From contig CM077115.1 in NCBI GenBank assembly GCA_039619475.1, forward strand, positions 300,577,756-300,641,755: DNA of 64,000 nucleotides. Direction: 5' to 3'. Positions 10,924 to 23,464 of this stretch are shown here, piece after piece. A program made the position numbers and the translations under genes. Under the pieces are notes generated by a model that was not told the origin of the DNA, made no database searches, and was given only the letters and a program-made list of their open reading frames with translations. This DNA comes from Icerya purchasi. Taxonomy: Eukaryota; Arthropoda; Insecta; Hemiptera; Monophlebidae. Every line of letters begins with the position of its first letter. Position 1 is the first letter of the stretch.

Positions 10924-13339
10924 GGGGGGGGGGGGCAAAAAAACCCAATAAAAACGAAAAAGTTAACTACAACGCGACTGCATCTGCGGCAACGTGCGAT
11001 TATTTTTCAGTGTCGAACACACAGCGTATTCGTTTCCTCATAACAATAGCTGCACTGTGTTGGACGCAGAAATGTGTACGTCACCTGATTTAGTTTGCTG
11101 TAATATTGTTCCGTAAAGATTATGGCCACCGAGATTCACTTACAGATGCTAATCGTTGAACAAGGAAACCAATTTTTACTAAAATACACTGTCATACGCA
11201 GTCTACTTGGCTGACACGAGAGGAGGGGTTCCTGTCGTTTCGGCCTCAATGATTCGGCTCAGTTTTTACGAAGTAAAGTTAGTTTTCAATAGATTCTCCT
11301 TCTTAAAGTAATTATTAAACCAAAAGGAAAAGAAAAAAAAAAAAAAAAAAAAACACTCGTAAAAATTAGTAATCAAGTTTCTTGCCAAATAAATCGACGG
11401 TTTCAAATACTTTTAAAAAAGTTATTTTCTCTAACGAAGAATCGATACATTTTTTTAACGTGTTTTGTCAATAATAAAATATAATAATTTTCCGCGAAAA
11501 CAGATTTCCCAGCCTTAAATAAACTTCTTACATTCATGAAAAATGAAAGAACTATAATAATTACGAAAAGCAATTGAAATTAAATTACAGTCTTTTGTTT
11601 ATATAGTTCACCCGTTCATTCAGAATTACTTTATTGGTTAGACCTCAGTGTATATCTGTTTTTATTTTCTTTCATTTCCTTTAAGTAAGTTCTTCGTGAC
11701 GATTAGCTGAATTTCGAACAATAAGTCACTTTTAATTTGCCAAATGAGAGTGAACTAGAGTGAAAACCGAGTCAAAAATAAAATCTCGTCAAATGTTTGT
11801 TAATTTATTTATTTATTTTTTTTTTTTGTCTATCTCGGTATCATAAATGAAACTATTAGCAACTAAAGCGCAATCCGTTTTTTTTTCTTCCCCCGGTTCC
11901 GCTTAGTATTGTTTAAAAAAAGAAAAAATGAAAATACTCGCGGGGTTAAAAAATATAAAGCAGCAGCATACTTTTACGGAATGATTGCAGCCTTTGTTCT
12001 AGAATCGATCTTTTTTATTTTTTTTTTCTGTCCTGTTATAAAGCAATTTACTTTTCGTGAAAACAATCTATAACTTAAATGAAGTAACAAAGCATATATT
12101 TAGAAAATGATTAGAAAAGAGTTGTCAGTTCATGTTCAGAAAATACGTAGATTTTACGTTCAATGTTATAGACGTTACACTAAGTAAATCGTACATTAGC
12201 AGGTAGAAAATAAAAGAAAAAAAAAAAAAGTATCGGAAACGTTTTTTTACCAGAGCTGTCTTATATTGTGTAATTTATGCACATAGAACACTTTTGTTGG
12301 AAAAGAAAGCGATCAATAGAAATAGAGGAACAAACGATCAGTGTCATTTCACATTAAAACGTAGAGGCCAAAATAAGGGTAGAGTTCCAAAAAAAAAAAG
12401 AATGACTGAAGCGCAAAGAAGTATAATAAGGATGAAGCTGGAGAAATTTGAGAAAAATAAATGAAAGGATTATTAAAAAGAAACATAGAAAATTGTGGTA
12501 ACAGCAAATCACCAGCTTATTACCCCCCATCTATGATGCCAGTGCGACTAGAAACTCACAGTAAATCAATATGTGTATTCGATGACGAGTATAAAGAATA
12601 TAAAGTAAGGTGCTTATAGGAAGAATGATGAAGTCATTTGAACAAGCGGGAAGTGGTGAAGAGTAAAAGAAACCAGTGATGGTTACGAATTAAAAAGCGT
12701 GCGTTGCACGCGTATCGAAATTTAAGTTGCCAACCTACATATAATTAAATTAAATGAACGATTTTTTATTTTCCATTTCATTGTTTAAAGGGACAGAGCG
12801 CTTGAATTTTTAGATTTCTCAGTGTGTGTATGTGAGCGTAATAGAATTTAACACAAAACACTTTTTTTTTTTTTTTTTTTTTACTTCGGCTAACTAACTA
12901 CGCTATGCCAGCTGAGCGGTTGCATGTTTCTCATTATCAGTAAATGTGAATGCTATTAGTAATGTGTAGAAAGCTCTTTTGCCCCCCCCCCACTCCAAAA
13001 AAAATAAAGGAATAAAAATGATTACTAAGTTTTATTAAATATTCGAACACACTGTTTGTCATCGCCGGCTGTTGTTGCATGAAATCACTTCCCTTCATGA
13101 TTCGTTGGAGCACGTAATAATTAAATATTGTTTTAAAGAAAGTGCTTCCTTTGTTTTTTGTTTTTTTTTTTTTTGGCGTATGTATTTGTTATTAGACGTA
13201 TTAATTAAGAATATGCCAAATAAATTGTATTCACAAGACGAGATTATTTTTACAATATGTACTCTCACCCGTAAGTACATACAAAAATAAAAAAAAAGTT
13301 CAATGCCTAACTAAATATTCCATGACTACACGTACTCGC
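10924..13339. other. Non-coding stretch, no gene seen
   Basis: Very AT-rich, with A- and T-runs around 11335-11353, 11817-11827 and 12863-12882, and a C-run at about 12982-12990. No ORF has recognisable homology. Confidence 0.5.
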
Positions 13340-13860
13340 GGGTAAGTTCAACATGAAAAACTAATATTAACACATATCAAACTACACTGTTTTCCGTAAC
13401 ATCTACACAAAACGATGAACTTATAAAAATAAAAAACTTAATTTGGAAATTAATTAAAAGTGTCTTACAATTAGCAATCAACGTGCGCAATATTAAGATA
13501 TATGTACGCACGTGCATGCATATTTATGTGTATATAGTTTTTGAAACACTTTCCGCTTTTTCTTAAGGAATTAATCTTGATCAGATAAAAGCATACTTAC
13601 GTTACGTCGTCTAAAGCACTATTTTTGATAATTATTTTTGTTTGTACTTTCATTAAACTCTGTGAAAAATTTTGAAACGCACTATTTCATACAAATTTTA
13701 ATATTGCGCACCTTGATTATTGCTAATTGTAAAAGACACTTTTAATTAATTTCCATATTAAGTTTTTTCATTTTTATAAGTTTATCGTTTTGTGTAGATG
13801 TTACGGAAAACGGTGTAGTTTGATATGTGTTAATATTAGTTTTTCACGTTGAACTTATCC
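13340..13860. mobile_element. 521-bp element with about 160-bp terminal inverted repeats, non-autonomous
   Basis: The arm 13340-13498 is the reverse complement of 13696-13860, apart from scattered substitutions and a few 1-3 base indels. Outer ends are gggtaagttcaac and gttgaacttatcc; inner ends share gtgcgcaatattaa. The 197-bp spacer has no coding potential. Long inverted arms around a short non-coding core fit a foldback or MITE-like element. No clear target-site duplication flanks it, so superfamily is unknown. Confidence 0.75.
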
Positions 13861-14505
13861 GAAGAAACATTCTTTGTAAACCACGTGTTATCGACGTAGT
13901 TTAAGTAGAAAATATTAATTTCTTAAGAAAACTCGTATCACTGTCATGTCCTTTGCCAATCACAGCCCGATTTACTTTACCATTAACTATAATTACGGAC
14001 CGCAAATTCATTCATTAAACTGTGTAACTTTCGTAAAGCTGATTTGAATGGGTACGGAAATTTTTGTAATTAAAAATATACCTAAAGGTATATTCATTTA
14101 AGTATCAACTATCGAGTTTTAATAAATTCACTAATTTTATTTTAACGGTTTCTAACACACATTTATACTAAAACACACACGACTTTATTTAAAACTTTTA
14201 CACACAAGTGAAGGTAATTTTTCTATATATTATATCTTAAGATTCTCATTAGACTGAAAAAAAATTATTACCGTAAAAAATATCAAAAACACCGAAATAC
14301 GATATCGATCACTATCTTTAAAAGTTTTAATAAATTTGTCAAATCTTACGATAATGGAAATGTTCGACTTTACGCCAGAGATCATTTTCTTTATGGAAAA
14401 CAATCAAAATATTACGTATACGTATTAATTCTAATGTAGCCATTCCACATTAACTCATTTAAATACTACATAGAATACACAAGTAAAGACGAAGATAATC
14501 TTTTA
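13861..14505. other. Non-coding stretch, nothing seen
   Basis: AT-rich with no coding similarity; ends at the left copy of the target-site duplication of the next LINE (14506-14522). Confidence 0.5.
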
Positions 14506-14522
14506 ATTAACATATATTCCTT

Positions 14523-16449
14523 TTTTCTTTTTTTTCTTTTTTTTCTGGACTCGTCAACCAGGGACCTCACCAGAAACAATAGGAATAAGAGTTAACTAAT
14601 TAAAACTTGATTCGATCGGAAATGGCAGAAATAAAGGAACCAATGGCAGGAACAACAGACTGAGACAGAATGGACAGGATATAGGAAGTACAGTAGGGAG
14701 AAGGAAGCCTTGACTTCAAAAGGAGTAAATAAAGGGAAGAGAGTTCCGCAGAAAGAGCAGAACACTCAAAGAAAATGTGATTAGCATCACAGATAAGTTC
14801 CTCATTCGGATATAGACAACAATAAGGGGAGAGGGAACCAAAGAGAGACGAAAACGGGAAACGGGCAATGGAGTGTGATTGAAGCGTAGGCGAATAATAG
14901 GGACAATAACAGAACGTGGAAAAGAAGGTAATTCTAAGAACCAAGAATTAGTAGGAAGATTAAGTTGAATTGAGAGGTAGAAGGAACTATCATCGGTAAA
15001 AAAAGAAGGGTACATAACGGACCAAAATTTAATTTACAGTGAAATTTTTTATTCAAGGACAAAAGATTAGAACTAGGGATCTTTTTAAAGTAAAAGCGGG
15101 AGCGGGCAGTAACCTGAGCCAAAGCATCCGCCATTTCGTTACTCTCGATGCCTTTATGACATCAAGAATGCACAGCAGATCAACGCGGACAGAGTGATGA
15201 AAGGAAAGATTGTGTATGAGAGATCGTATACGAAGAATGAAGACGTCTGATCACGGAGGCGGAAGAGGATAGAGCTTGAAGGGCACTCATCGTAAATAGG
15301 ATATGGTCATTAATTCATCTGTGAAAATAGAACAGAAAGACGGAAGGCGAAAGGATTCGGAAAAATTAAAAACGGGGATAATAAAGGAAGCCCCGACACT
15401 ACTAGGTCCCCTAGAGCCATTAATGATGAGTACATGAGAAGGAAAGAGGGAACTGATAATGCTGTGAAATTCCTGTTTAATAATCGCCTGAGGCATAGAC
15501 CTGGAAGAATTAGAAAGAAAATATACTTTGGGAGGGTGTGTGAGAGGAAAAGTACGGGAGATTATTACTGGAAATTATATGGGACGAAAAATAACTAAGA
15601 CGGCGAAATATAAGAGCTAAGATGGGAATTTTATTAGGAACAAAACGCCAGTATCTGGCAATGGAAATGTAGGAAGCGATGAGTTGAGAGGAAATGCAAG
15701 GTACACGTTTAGAAAGAAAACGATAGCCCAAATAAGATCTTCGAACTGAAAGAGGAGATGTATTCGATTCAGCAAGCATTGCTGAAATAGGAGAAGACTT
15801 AAGAGCACCGAGATAGACGGAGACAGGAATTCTGTATTCTATCCAATTTGGAAAGAAGAGATTTGGAGGCACAGCCACAGATAAATGAACAGTAATCGAA
15901 CTTAGAGCGAATAATGGACTTATACAAAGAAATGAATACAAAAGGATCACCACCACCTCATTTGGTTGGTGATAAGGATTTCAACAAATCCAGTCTTTGA
16001 ATGGCAGAACGAGAAAGATAATTGATATGCTCGGAAAAGGTTAGTCGACTATTTAGGTAAACTCCGAGATAGCAGAAGCAACTAACGCGAGGAAGTGACA
16101 TCCGATTCAGGGAAATATTGACAGAAGCTGAATTGTACGGACGCAGAGTGAAAACCATGCCAGAAGATTTGGAAGGAGAAATAGAAAGATGAAGAGACGA
16201 CAGAGAATGTTGAAGCGTAGCCAGAGAAGAATTAAGCGTCTCGTTGGCAGCTGCGATGTTGCAAGAAGAGGAAAAAAGAACAACATCATCGGCAAAAAAT
16301 AAGGAAAGGGAGTTTAAAAGAAGAGATGCCAGAGCAACAGTGTAAATGCTGAAAAGAGTAGGACTGAGAGGTTGGGGAAGACCACGGAATACATTTCTTG
16401 GAGCTAGAGGCTCTGGAGAGGAAAAGTGGAGAGTGCGAATTATCATGAG
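14523..16449 (-). mobile_element. 5'-truncated I-like LINE (RT end, RNase H, C-terminal motif), pseudogenised
   Basis: Perfect 17-bp duplications (attaacatatattcctt) at 14506-14522 and 16450-16466 bracket the element, showing target-primed insertion. Reading the minus strand from 16449: RT motif B region is followed by LSLFFADDVVLFSS (catalytic FADD kept), then YLGVYLNSRLTFSEH. After a frameshift at about 15957 comes LGALKSSPISAMLAESN. The RNase H part near 15390-15430 reads INGSRGPSSVGASF where active relatives have TDGS, so the first catalytic Asp is Asn; FTDEL keeps the Glu. The end (14760-14850) contains ICDANHIFFECS. The 3' end reads ctggttgacgag then an A-rich tail (T-rich 14523-14546). 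At least four frame changes make it dead. Confidence 0.88.
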
Positions 16450-16466
16450 ATTAACATATATTCCTT

Positions 16467-16904
16467 GAGATTCAAAATGGATAATCTTTCTACTTCATAT
16501 AGAGATTACTAATACAGTCGAAAAATACTTTGAACACAATAATAACAGTCTTAATAATCAACCCAAACCTTTCTCACCTTTCGAAGCAAACAGTTATTAT
16601 TAAAAAAATAAAAAATACTCTACCAGTATCATTTGATAGTTGTTATTCTTTTTTTTTTTTTTTTTTTAAATGAATAGTATCAGTATAAATGCCAATTTTT
16701 TTTTGTTGTTCTTTTAATGGAAGATTTGTATTATAATTATGTATAAGAATTACTAATTCAATTTATATATCAGTTAACTGTATACGATCAAATATTGTAA
16801 GCTTTATTGCAAATAAACGTTATATAGCTGTGTTGAAAACTTACAGACGGGCGCGGTCGCTTTGTGGATTCTATATATATGTTATTTAAAAAAAAAAAGT
16901 TAAA
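16467..16904. other. Non-coding gap between LINE copies
   Basis: AT-rich, with a T-run at 16650-16668. The stretch 16775-16822 (ending gcaaataaacg) looks like a worn retroelement 3' end but cannot be assigned. Confidence 0.4.
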
Positions 16905-18255
16905 AAATTTACCGAATAAACCTAAAGCTGGACATAATATTATTATTAATTCAATTTTAGTTATTAGATTCTACTGAAATAAATGGAAAAAATCAATGGT
17001 AATTCTAATTGTTAAATTGGGTAAAGACATCTGTACTGCATTAAACTATCAGCTCATTTCACTGACTAGCTATTTAAGTAAAATCACGAAGAGATTCATT
17101 TTACATAACAATCGAATTATTTTCCGCAACGATTCAATTTTTTAAGAGAACTGTCTGCAACATTAACTAATAATAATTTCAATAAAAATAATCACACTGG
17201 TACGTTCATTTTGGATACTGAAAAAGAGACTATGATGCCGTTTGGCATCAGAATTTACTTTATAAATAAATTAATTATAACTTTCCTTTTTATTTAATTC
17301 AACTTATAAATAACTATTTAAATGAAAGAAGGTTTTCTCGTTTAAGATCAACGATACTATTTCTACTAGTAGTCTCACATACGCTGGAGTGTAGGTACCT
17401 GAGAAGGAGAGCGTATCCATGGGTCATTCTCATTTTATTTATTTTTAAATGAGACTTTCATAAATTCGAAGACCTTGAAACAGCATGCTTTGCCGATGGC
17501 TCAGCTATTTATTGTGCTGCAAATGGTGCAATTCAGACTAAAATAAGGTTCCTCAAATATTTTTAAAATAAAATGGAAAATTAAAATCAATTTCAGTATA
17601 ACTGAAATAATAATAAAAAAACAAAAAAAAAAAAAACAATCTTATTAATTGTATAATAAATAAATAACGATGTATTTCATTCCAAAAAATTATAGATCGA
17701 CGATTAACTTTTAATAAACCCGTCAATAATGTTGTCAATAAAACTATTTTCCAGCTTGTTTTTGATTCACTCCCGGCACATTTAATAAAAGATATGACAT
17801 CTCCGCGCCAAAATAAACTATTAAACTATTAAAAGTGTTACTCGTCCGGGTATTATACAGCACCCGTTTGTTCAAATGTTTCCGGATCATCCACTATTAA
17901 CAAACTTTAGTTATTCCAGAACAAATCTCAATGCTGCAATATACACTAACATTATTAATATGGACACTATTAAATTACTACGTTTATACAAAAGATAGTT
18001 TATTCCCTTACAAAACAGTTTCTTGATTGCGTTAGTACAGCAGACAAACACACGGAGGGAATTGCATTTGTATATCGGTAAATCAAACGATCACTAATCA
18101 GTTCCAAATCAAGTCTTGCCTGCGTACATTAGCGTTTCGAATATAACAATTACCTAGAACACTAGCCCATGTCTGTACAGCTGAAATGTACGAATATAGG
18201 TGTAGTCGCTGACGCTCCGGAATTAAGTAACTATATGATGATGATTAAACAGTTA
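16905..18255 (+). pseudogene. Jockey-like LINE remnant, reverse transcriptase
   Basis: Frames joined across stops read NKWKKSMVILIVKLGKD, then NYQLISLTSYLSKITKRFIL (canonical NYRPISLTS) at about 17046-17105. Next is FILDTEKETMMPFG-like motif A at 17210-17240, KINDTISTS at about 17345 and AGV at the start of motif B at 17390. Then ETACFADGSAIYCAANGAI marks motif C at 17480-17530, with FADD changed to FADG, so the catalytic Asp pair is broken. The region 17725-17755 resembles the part after YLG (NNVVNK). The bases 18150-18240 match a stretch at 42580-42650 and look like a shared 3' end. Heavily decayed; boundaries are approximate and no target-site duplication was found. Confidence 0.65.
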
Positions 18256-20424
18256 CACTCATATACTCTGTTACCACCATTTCACGTATTTACTCTTCTT
18301 TGCAACCTACTTATCTAATAAAAAAAAAAAATAAAATAAAAAAAAAAAACTCGCCGCGTTACTAACAGCAGGAAAATCAAGAAGCAAGAAGATCAAACAG
18401 GGACCAGAAGACGATTCAAATTAGTATAATTCAACAGAGGAACCGGAGACACATTTTCGACTGTTAGTTCAACACTTAAAATGATATCAAGGAAGGAGGA
18501 AACGTTAATTTGGGTTAGGCATTTTCGGACTGCTGCTGGCAACGTTAATTCGCTTCACGATCGGCGATATAAATTATAGATTTAGTCGTCGAGAAATCTC
18601 TCGGAGACAGCGACAGTCGGTTAATTCGAGGCAATCGCAGCTGTTCTGGAAAGTTCCTAGTCGGGAAAAAACGAAAATTTAAACTGGAACGTTTTAAAAT
18701 GCGCGGGATAAAACAAAAAAACCACGACAACACCGACAACAAAAAAGCGAAAAAACGCGGAATCGGCTTAAAAGTTCGAAGCAGCAGTGATTTAAGGTTA
18801 ATTTTCGGCAGAGGACAAAGGCAGCGTGAGTGCTTGCAAGCGGCACCACATTGTCTGCAAGCAGCAACATGTATAGGCAGAATGTGGAAGAAAATCTGAA
18901 ACTAAACAGATAGAGCGCACAGCGCATTTCCGCCATCGCAAACACAGCGCTAAAGCTTAAACAGTAATTTATTAAACTCAGTTCTCGCTTTCGCTTCCTT
19001 GCGCCGACCCTCTAATTCGGCAGGAGGGGGTTAAAGTTTACCAAAAAGGAGGAAAAAACCATCCGGCGCTACTTCTTTCTGCCATTAAAAACCAATTTAT
19101 ACATATATATATATATGCATATATATACACGTAATATATATACACACACACATATATATATATAAATAAAAGAGAGATAGAGATATTTAAAAAAAACTAT
19201 ACATACGTATTAACGGCAAACCTCGAGTAAATTCGTTTATATATCTTTACACGAAACGGCATATGGCAACGGCGATCCTTGCAGCGTGAAAATAAATTTC
19301 CAGATGTCACGAATAGGCATGAAATTTGAGCATAATTTAAGTCATTTTAGTTTTCTTTTTTTAAAGTTTACTTTAAATCACGTCAAATGATGCGAGATTT
19401 TAGAAACATCGCAAAGTATTATACAAGCCACCGAAATAGAACCAGTTCTAAATTTTTTAGTGTACTTTTAGTATACGTTAAAAAAAATAATGAATGGCGG
19501 TATGTACTGGCATAAAAAAAAACAAACAAAAAAAAACATAGCATATCTATGCCTATTAATGTTTTCGGATAGAGACTGATTGTTCAGGAAAAAAATTTAA
19601 ATTTTTTCGTGCACACCGAATTTATTAATAGAGTAGAAAATACTATGGTAGAACAGCGGAAGGTATAAAAAAGAATAAAGCAGACATATTTTTCATCAGG
19701 ATTCGACATCGCCCCTAGATCTCCCTTGCCCGGTTGATTAACTGGTGAAGTAACGTGGAAAAACCCGCTGGGGCGCCCAGTGTAGGCAAAAAAAAGTAAG
19801 GCGGAGTGTCATTGTTGAATTGGATCTCCCATCATGTCGTAACCTACATATTCCAATTGCTTATTGGCGACATCATCACCAGATTGCATTTCTTAAAAAA
19901 AAAAAAAAAAAAAATTGACGTCGCATCGCGTAAAGTGATCCGAACGATGAGTTCTATGAACTACTTATCCGCTTCAAATATTTGTCCATTTCTCTTCAGC
20001 TCTGCATAGGATCTTCACGAAATGTACCCTCGTCCTCATATTACTTTTGGCTCTCATTGATATCTCCTACCATTCCCCCGGTTAAATTACTGTTTCGTTT
20101 TAGCTTTTTGTTCAAAGTTGAGCGGAGATATTTACAATTTTAACCAACTTTTCACCCTTTGATACATTGATTTAAGCGATTCGACAAATATTTCACACTT
20201 TCCCGTACCTGCTGCATTAGTTTTTATTTAGCAGCAGTGTGATAGGTGAAATCAGATTTTTTACTAGCTGAGATAAATCGACTTTTTTACAATAGTTTTT
20301 ACGTTTTAGAACACTAGAAGTTCAAAAATGCATTTAACATTTTGCCTGTTCCGTAATTTCTTCATTTACTTTTTTTAAAAGTAGTTTTTCAAAAAAAAAA
20401 AAAAAAAACAATCTTTTATTATTA
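18256..20424. other. Non-coding stretch, no gene seen
   Basis: Contains A-runs (18320-18350, 19895-19914) and a TA/CA simple-repeat patch at about 19103-19165. The part 18360-19060 is less AT-rich than its surroundings but has no recognisable coding similarity on either strand. Confidence 0.4.
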
Positions 20425-21180
20425 TTATGTCACCTGTATCATTCACTATACAAACTTGTCTTGACGTATGGTTTGATACATTGGGGTAATAGCGCTGAAT
20501 TCAACTCTTCACAGATTGATTTCTTCAATTATAAAATAGTTAAATTAATCACTAGAAACAAGAGAACTACAGTTGATTATAAATTATTTCATTATATAAA
20601 ACTGAACTGCTGTTGTTTATACTAAATAGAAAGAAATAATTTAATTTTCAAATTAAGGATGGTATTACTAGAAGTTGTGGAAATGAATTAGCTACTGTAC
20701 CCAAACTGATGAAATTTCACTCAAGAATCCAAGCCCTCTCTATATGGCGCCTCTCATATACAACCATTTATCAAAATTTTTAAAGGACGATTTAAGGAAT
20801 TTCAAAAAAAGACGTAAATGTTTATTGAATTATTTCCATTCCAATAATCATTTTGAGGAACGTTGTAAATAATTGGTTCAGGACTATGATGTGATGTATA
20901 TACAAATAGAGTACTATGGTCGTAATCAATTATATATTTTTTTCTTTTATTTTATTTGTATAAGTTTAGGTACTAAATAAATTTATACTACACATTCGGC
21001 TTAAGTTTATATCAACTTATATATACTTTGTACAGTTTACTTTTATTGCTTAATTTCCATGTTTTATTAGGAATTTTATAGGTATTTGTATTTTTCGAAA
21101 AAAATTTTTTGTTTTAATACCGATCATCGCTCGCGCAAATATGCGCGTAGATGGATTATGTTTGTAATAATAATAATAAA
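20425..21180 (+). pseudogene. Possible non-LTR retrotransposon C-terminal remnant
   Basis: From about 20431 one frame reads LYHSLYKLVLTYGLIHWGN, the shape of the segment after the RT palm in many LINEs (a short hydrophobic block, then TYG..WG). It is followed by FNSSQIDFFNYKIVKLITRN. Later pieces are too broken to align. The stretch finishes near 21165-21180 with an AAT repeat (gtaataataataataaacg), a common LINE terminus. Assignment rests on one short block, so it is tentative. Confidence 0.4.
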
Positions 21181-21261
21181 CGTTTATATGATTTGATTAT
21201 TATTATTATCATGGTCATCACTGGATTCACTGGTAAAGTACGCTAAAGGACATTGATTTCC

Positions 21262-23052
21262 TGCTAAAGATGAAATCAATAATTCGTTGAACTTGCTTGA
21301 ATCCGCTCTATCCAACATCCATCTAACCATTTCATCCTCTAAATCTATTTGTATGGTTTTTTCCTTTCGTCCCTATAATACTTCCTTAATTAATGTCTCT
21401 TTGAACAATTTATCTATTCCATTAGTTAGGTCCTTCTGCTATCTTGGCGTTTTCCTAGACAGTCGTTTATCCTTTCGCGAACATATTTCCTATCTATATA
21501 CTTCCTGTCTTAAGAGAACTAATTTATTAAAGGCTCTTTCTCCACACAAATGGGGTGGCGACCCCAGTGTTCTTCTTATTCTATATAAATCTACTATTCG
21601 TTCCAAACTTGATTACTGTTCCTTCATTTATGGCAATGTTCCTAAACATCTTCTTTCCAAACTCGATAAAGTCCAAAATTCATGTCTTCGTCTTTGCCTC
21701 GGTGTTCTGAAATCCTCCCCCATTCCTGCAGTACTTTCAGAAGCCAACATTCATCCTTTACACATTCGTAGATCCTTTCTTGGGGATCGCTTCCTCATAA
21801 AACGTCTTCCTATTAAGTCTTCTAAATTAGTTTCTGCTTATTCCTACATCCTGGCCAATTGGCGGTTTTCTCCCCTGAAAATTCCTATTCTTTCCCATGT
21901 CTCTCGACGTCTTGCTCCTTATTCTTCATTTATCTACTCATATCATAAATTCCCGTTCTTTACATTCAGCTTTATAGATTTTTTATATCCTCCTAATTTG
22001 TTTTTCCTTCCTTCTCATACTAAATATTCGCCTTCTATCGCTTTAAGCGAGTACAACGCAGCTTTGAGGACTCTATTTCCTTCTTCGTCTGTCCTCTTTA
22101 CGGATGGTTCCAAAAGCGATGAGGGGGTCGGAGCTTCCTTTCTTATTTCTTCTCTTCCACACTACGAACTTTATAAACTTCCTTCCTTCTGTTCTATTTT
22201 CACTGCAGAATCGTATGCAATACTCCGTGCTGTTCTCTTCATTGCACTTTCCTCCTATAATAATAAATACCTTATTTGTTCTGACTCCATGAGCGTCTTG
22301 CAGGCTATATCCTCCCCTTTTCCATCCTCTTCATGCGACTACATTATCCTTTCCATTCGTTCCTTAATTGCAAATCTCTTCTTAGTTCGTTCCATTCAAA
22401 TCGATCTTCTTTGGATTTCCAGTCATAGCGGCATCGCAGACAACAACCTAGTTGACTCGTTTGCTCGCTCTGCTTCCTATAACGGCAAATTTGTCAATAA
22501 ATTTCCTGCCAATAATATCCTCTTTCCATCCAAACGAGCACACCTCAAATCATGGTTGGATACCTACATTACCTCCTTTTCCAATCCTCATTCCTTTTAC
22601 AAACTCTTGCAACCTCTTCCTTCATCACGTTCCTGGTTTGCTGATTTCCCTGGTTTCAGTCGTTCCGTTATTTCCTCCATAACACGTCTTCGTCTCAACC
22701 ATAATTGTCTTCCTTCCTCTCTCTTTCGTTTTTCTATTGTTTCTTCCCCATACTGTAATTTTCATCCCTCGGATCATGACTGTATTTGTGATGCAAATCA
22801 TATCCTTTTTGAATGCTCTCTTCTTGTACAGCAGCGTTCCCTCCTCTACACTAAGCTTCACCACCTAAAACTACCTACTCCTTTTTGTGCTTCCTACATA
22901 CTTTCCTTTCCTTCACCAGATGTTGTTCCAATCTTAGCGGAGTTCATTTCCTCTATTTCTTTATATATCAAAATTTAATCCTGTTTTCGTAATTCTTTGA
23001 TGATGGGTCATTGCCCTTGGTTGGCGTTCCCAAAAAAAAAAAAAAAAAAAAA
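21262..23052 (+). mobile_element. Young 5'-truncated I-like LINE with poly(A) tail and 13-bp target-site duplication
   Basis: Identical 13-mers gacattgatttcc at 21249-21261 and 23053-23065 bracket the insertion. The element begins inside RT, just after the FADD box, and ends ccttggttggcgttccc followed by 21 A (23032-23052). The coding part is uninterrupted (21263-22978). Perfect duplication, clean A tail and open frame all indicate a recent insertion compared with the other copies of this family in the window. Confidence 0.93.
21263..22978 (+). CDS. LINE ORF2 C-terminal portion: RT thumb, RNase H, C-terminal Cys/His motif (truncated at 5')
   Basis: The frame is open from the insertion point, so the true start is missing; no native start codon is implied. 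Numbered from 21287 (a TTG), the RT-associated part comes first, with FCYLGVFLDSRLSFREH near residue 45 and KLDYCSFIYGN near residue 107. RNase H follows, with all four acidic residues visible: D273 (FTDGSKS), E308 (FTAES), D333 (CSDSMS) and D390 (VDSFA), plus H380 in WISSHSGI. The end carries CICDANHILFEC (CxC-x3-H-x4-C), found in all copies of this lineage here. RNase H in such LINEs removes the RNA strand during target-primed reverse transcription. Without the RT catalytic box and endonuclease this copy cannot be autonomous. Codon use is AT-rich with many TC-rich codons, unlike the neighbouring Jockey element. Confidence 0.9.
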   Translation, partial: AKDEINNSLNLLESALSNIHLTISSSKSICMVFSFRPYNTSLINVSLNNLSIPLVRSFCYLGVFLDSRLSFREHISYLYTSCLKRTNLLKALSPHKWGGDPSVLLILYKSTIRSKLDYCSFIYGNVPKHLLSKLDKVQNSCLRLCLGVLKSSPIPAVLSEANIHPLHIRRSFLGDRFLIKRLPIKSSKLVSAYSYILANWRFSPLKIPILSHVSRRLAPYSSFIYSYHKFPFFTFSFIDFLYPPNLFFLPSHTKYSPSIALSEYNAALRTLFPSSSVLFTDGSKSDEGVGASFLISSLPHYELYKLPSFCSIFTAESYAILRAVLFIALSSYNNKYLICSDSMSVLQAISSPFPSSSCDYIILSIRSLIANLFLVRSIQIDLLWISSHSGIADNNLVDSFARSASYNGKFVNKFPANNILFPSKRAHLKSWLDTYITSFSNPHSFYKLLQPLPSSRSWFADFPGFSRSVISSITRLRLNHNCLPSSLFRFSIVSSPYCNFHPSDHDCICDANHILFECSLLVQQRSLLYTKLHHLKLPTPFCASYILSFPSPDVVPILAEFISSISLYIKI

Positions 23053-23308
23053 GACATTGATTTCCGTTCATTAGTTGAAGGAATATAAAGAATGTGGAAG
23101 AAGAAAACTGTATAATGAAAAATATCTAACTTTGATTGAAAATAGACGTATGTTCTGTGCGTTCATTTTTATAATTGCTTATCGCGTATAAATTTTTATT
23201 ACCTTTTATCAGTTTATTCGTGCGCGTTCATTTTTAATTGCGTGTATGCGATAATAAAATACCGGTATACAAATTGTCGCCAAACAGTGTCAGACAAGGC
23301 TTTTAGCC

Positions 23309-23429
23309 ATGTCGCTCTCAAATTTAACACATGCTGATAAACCATCCTACGCCGATATTTCAAAGCCTGCAAACTTCCCTACACGAGAACATGGAAGTGG
23401 CCAAATGGTAAGCTACTTAGCCGCCAGGC

Positions 23430-23464
<35 letters not shown>

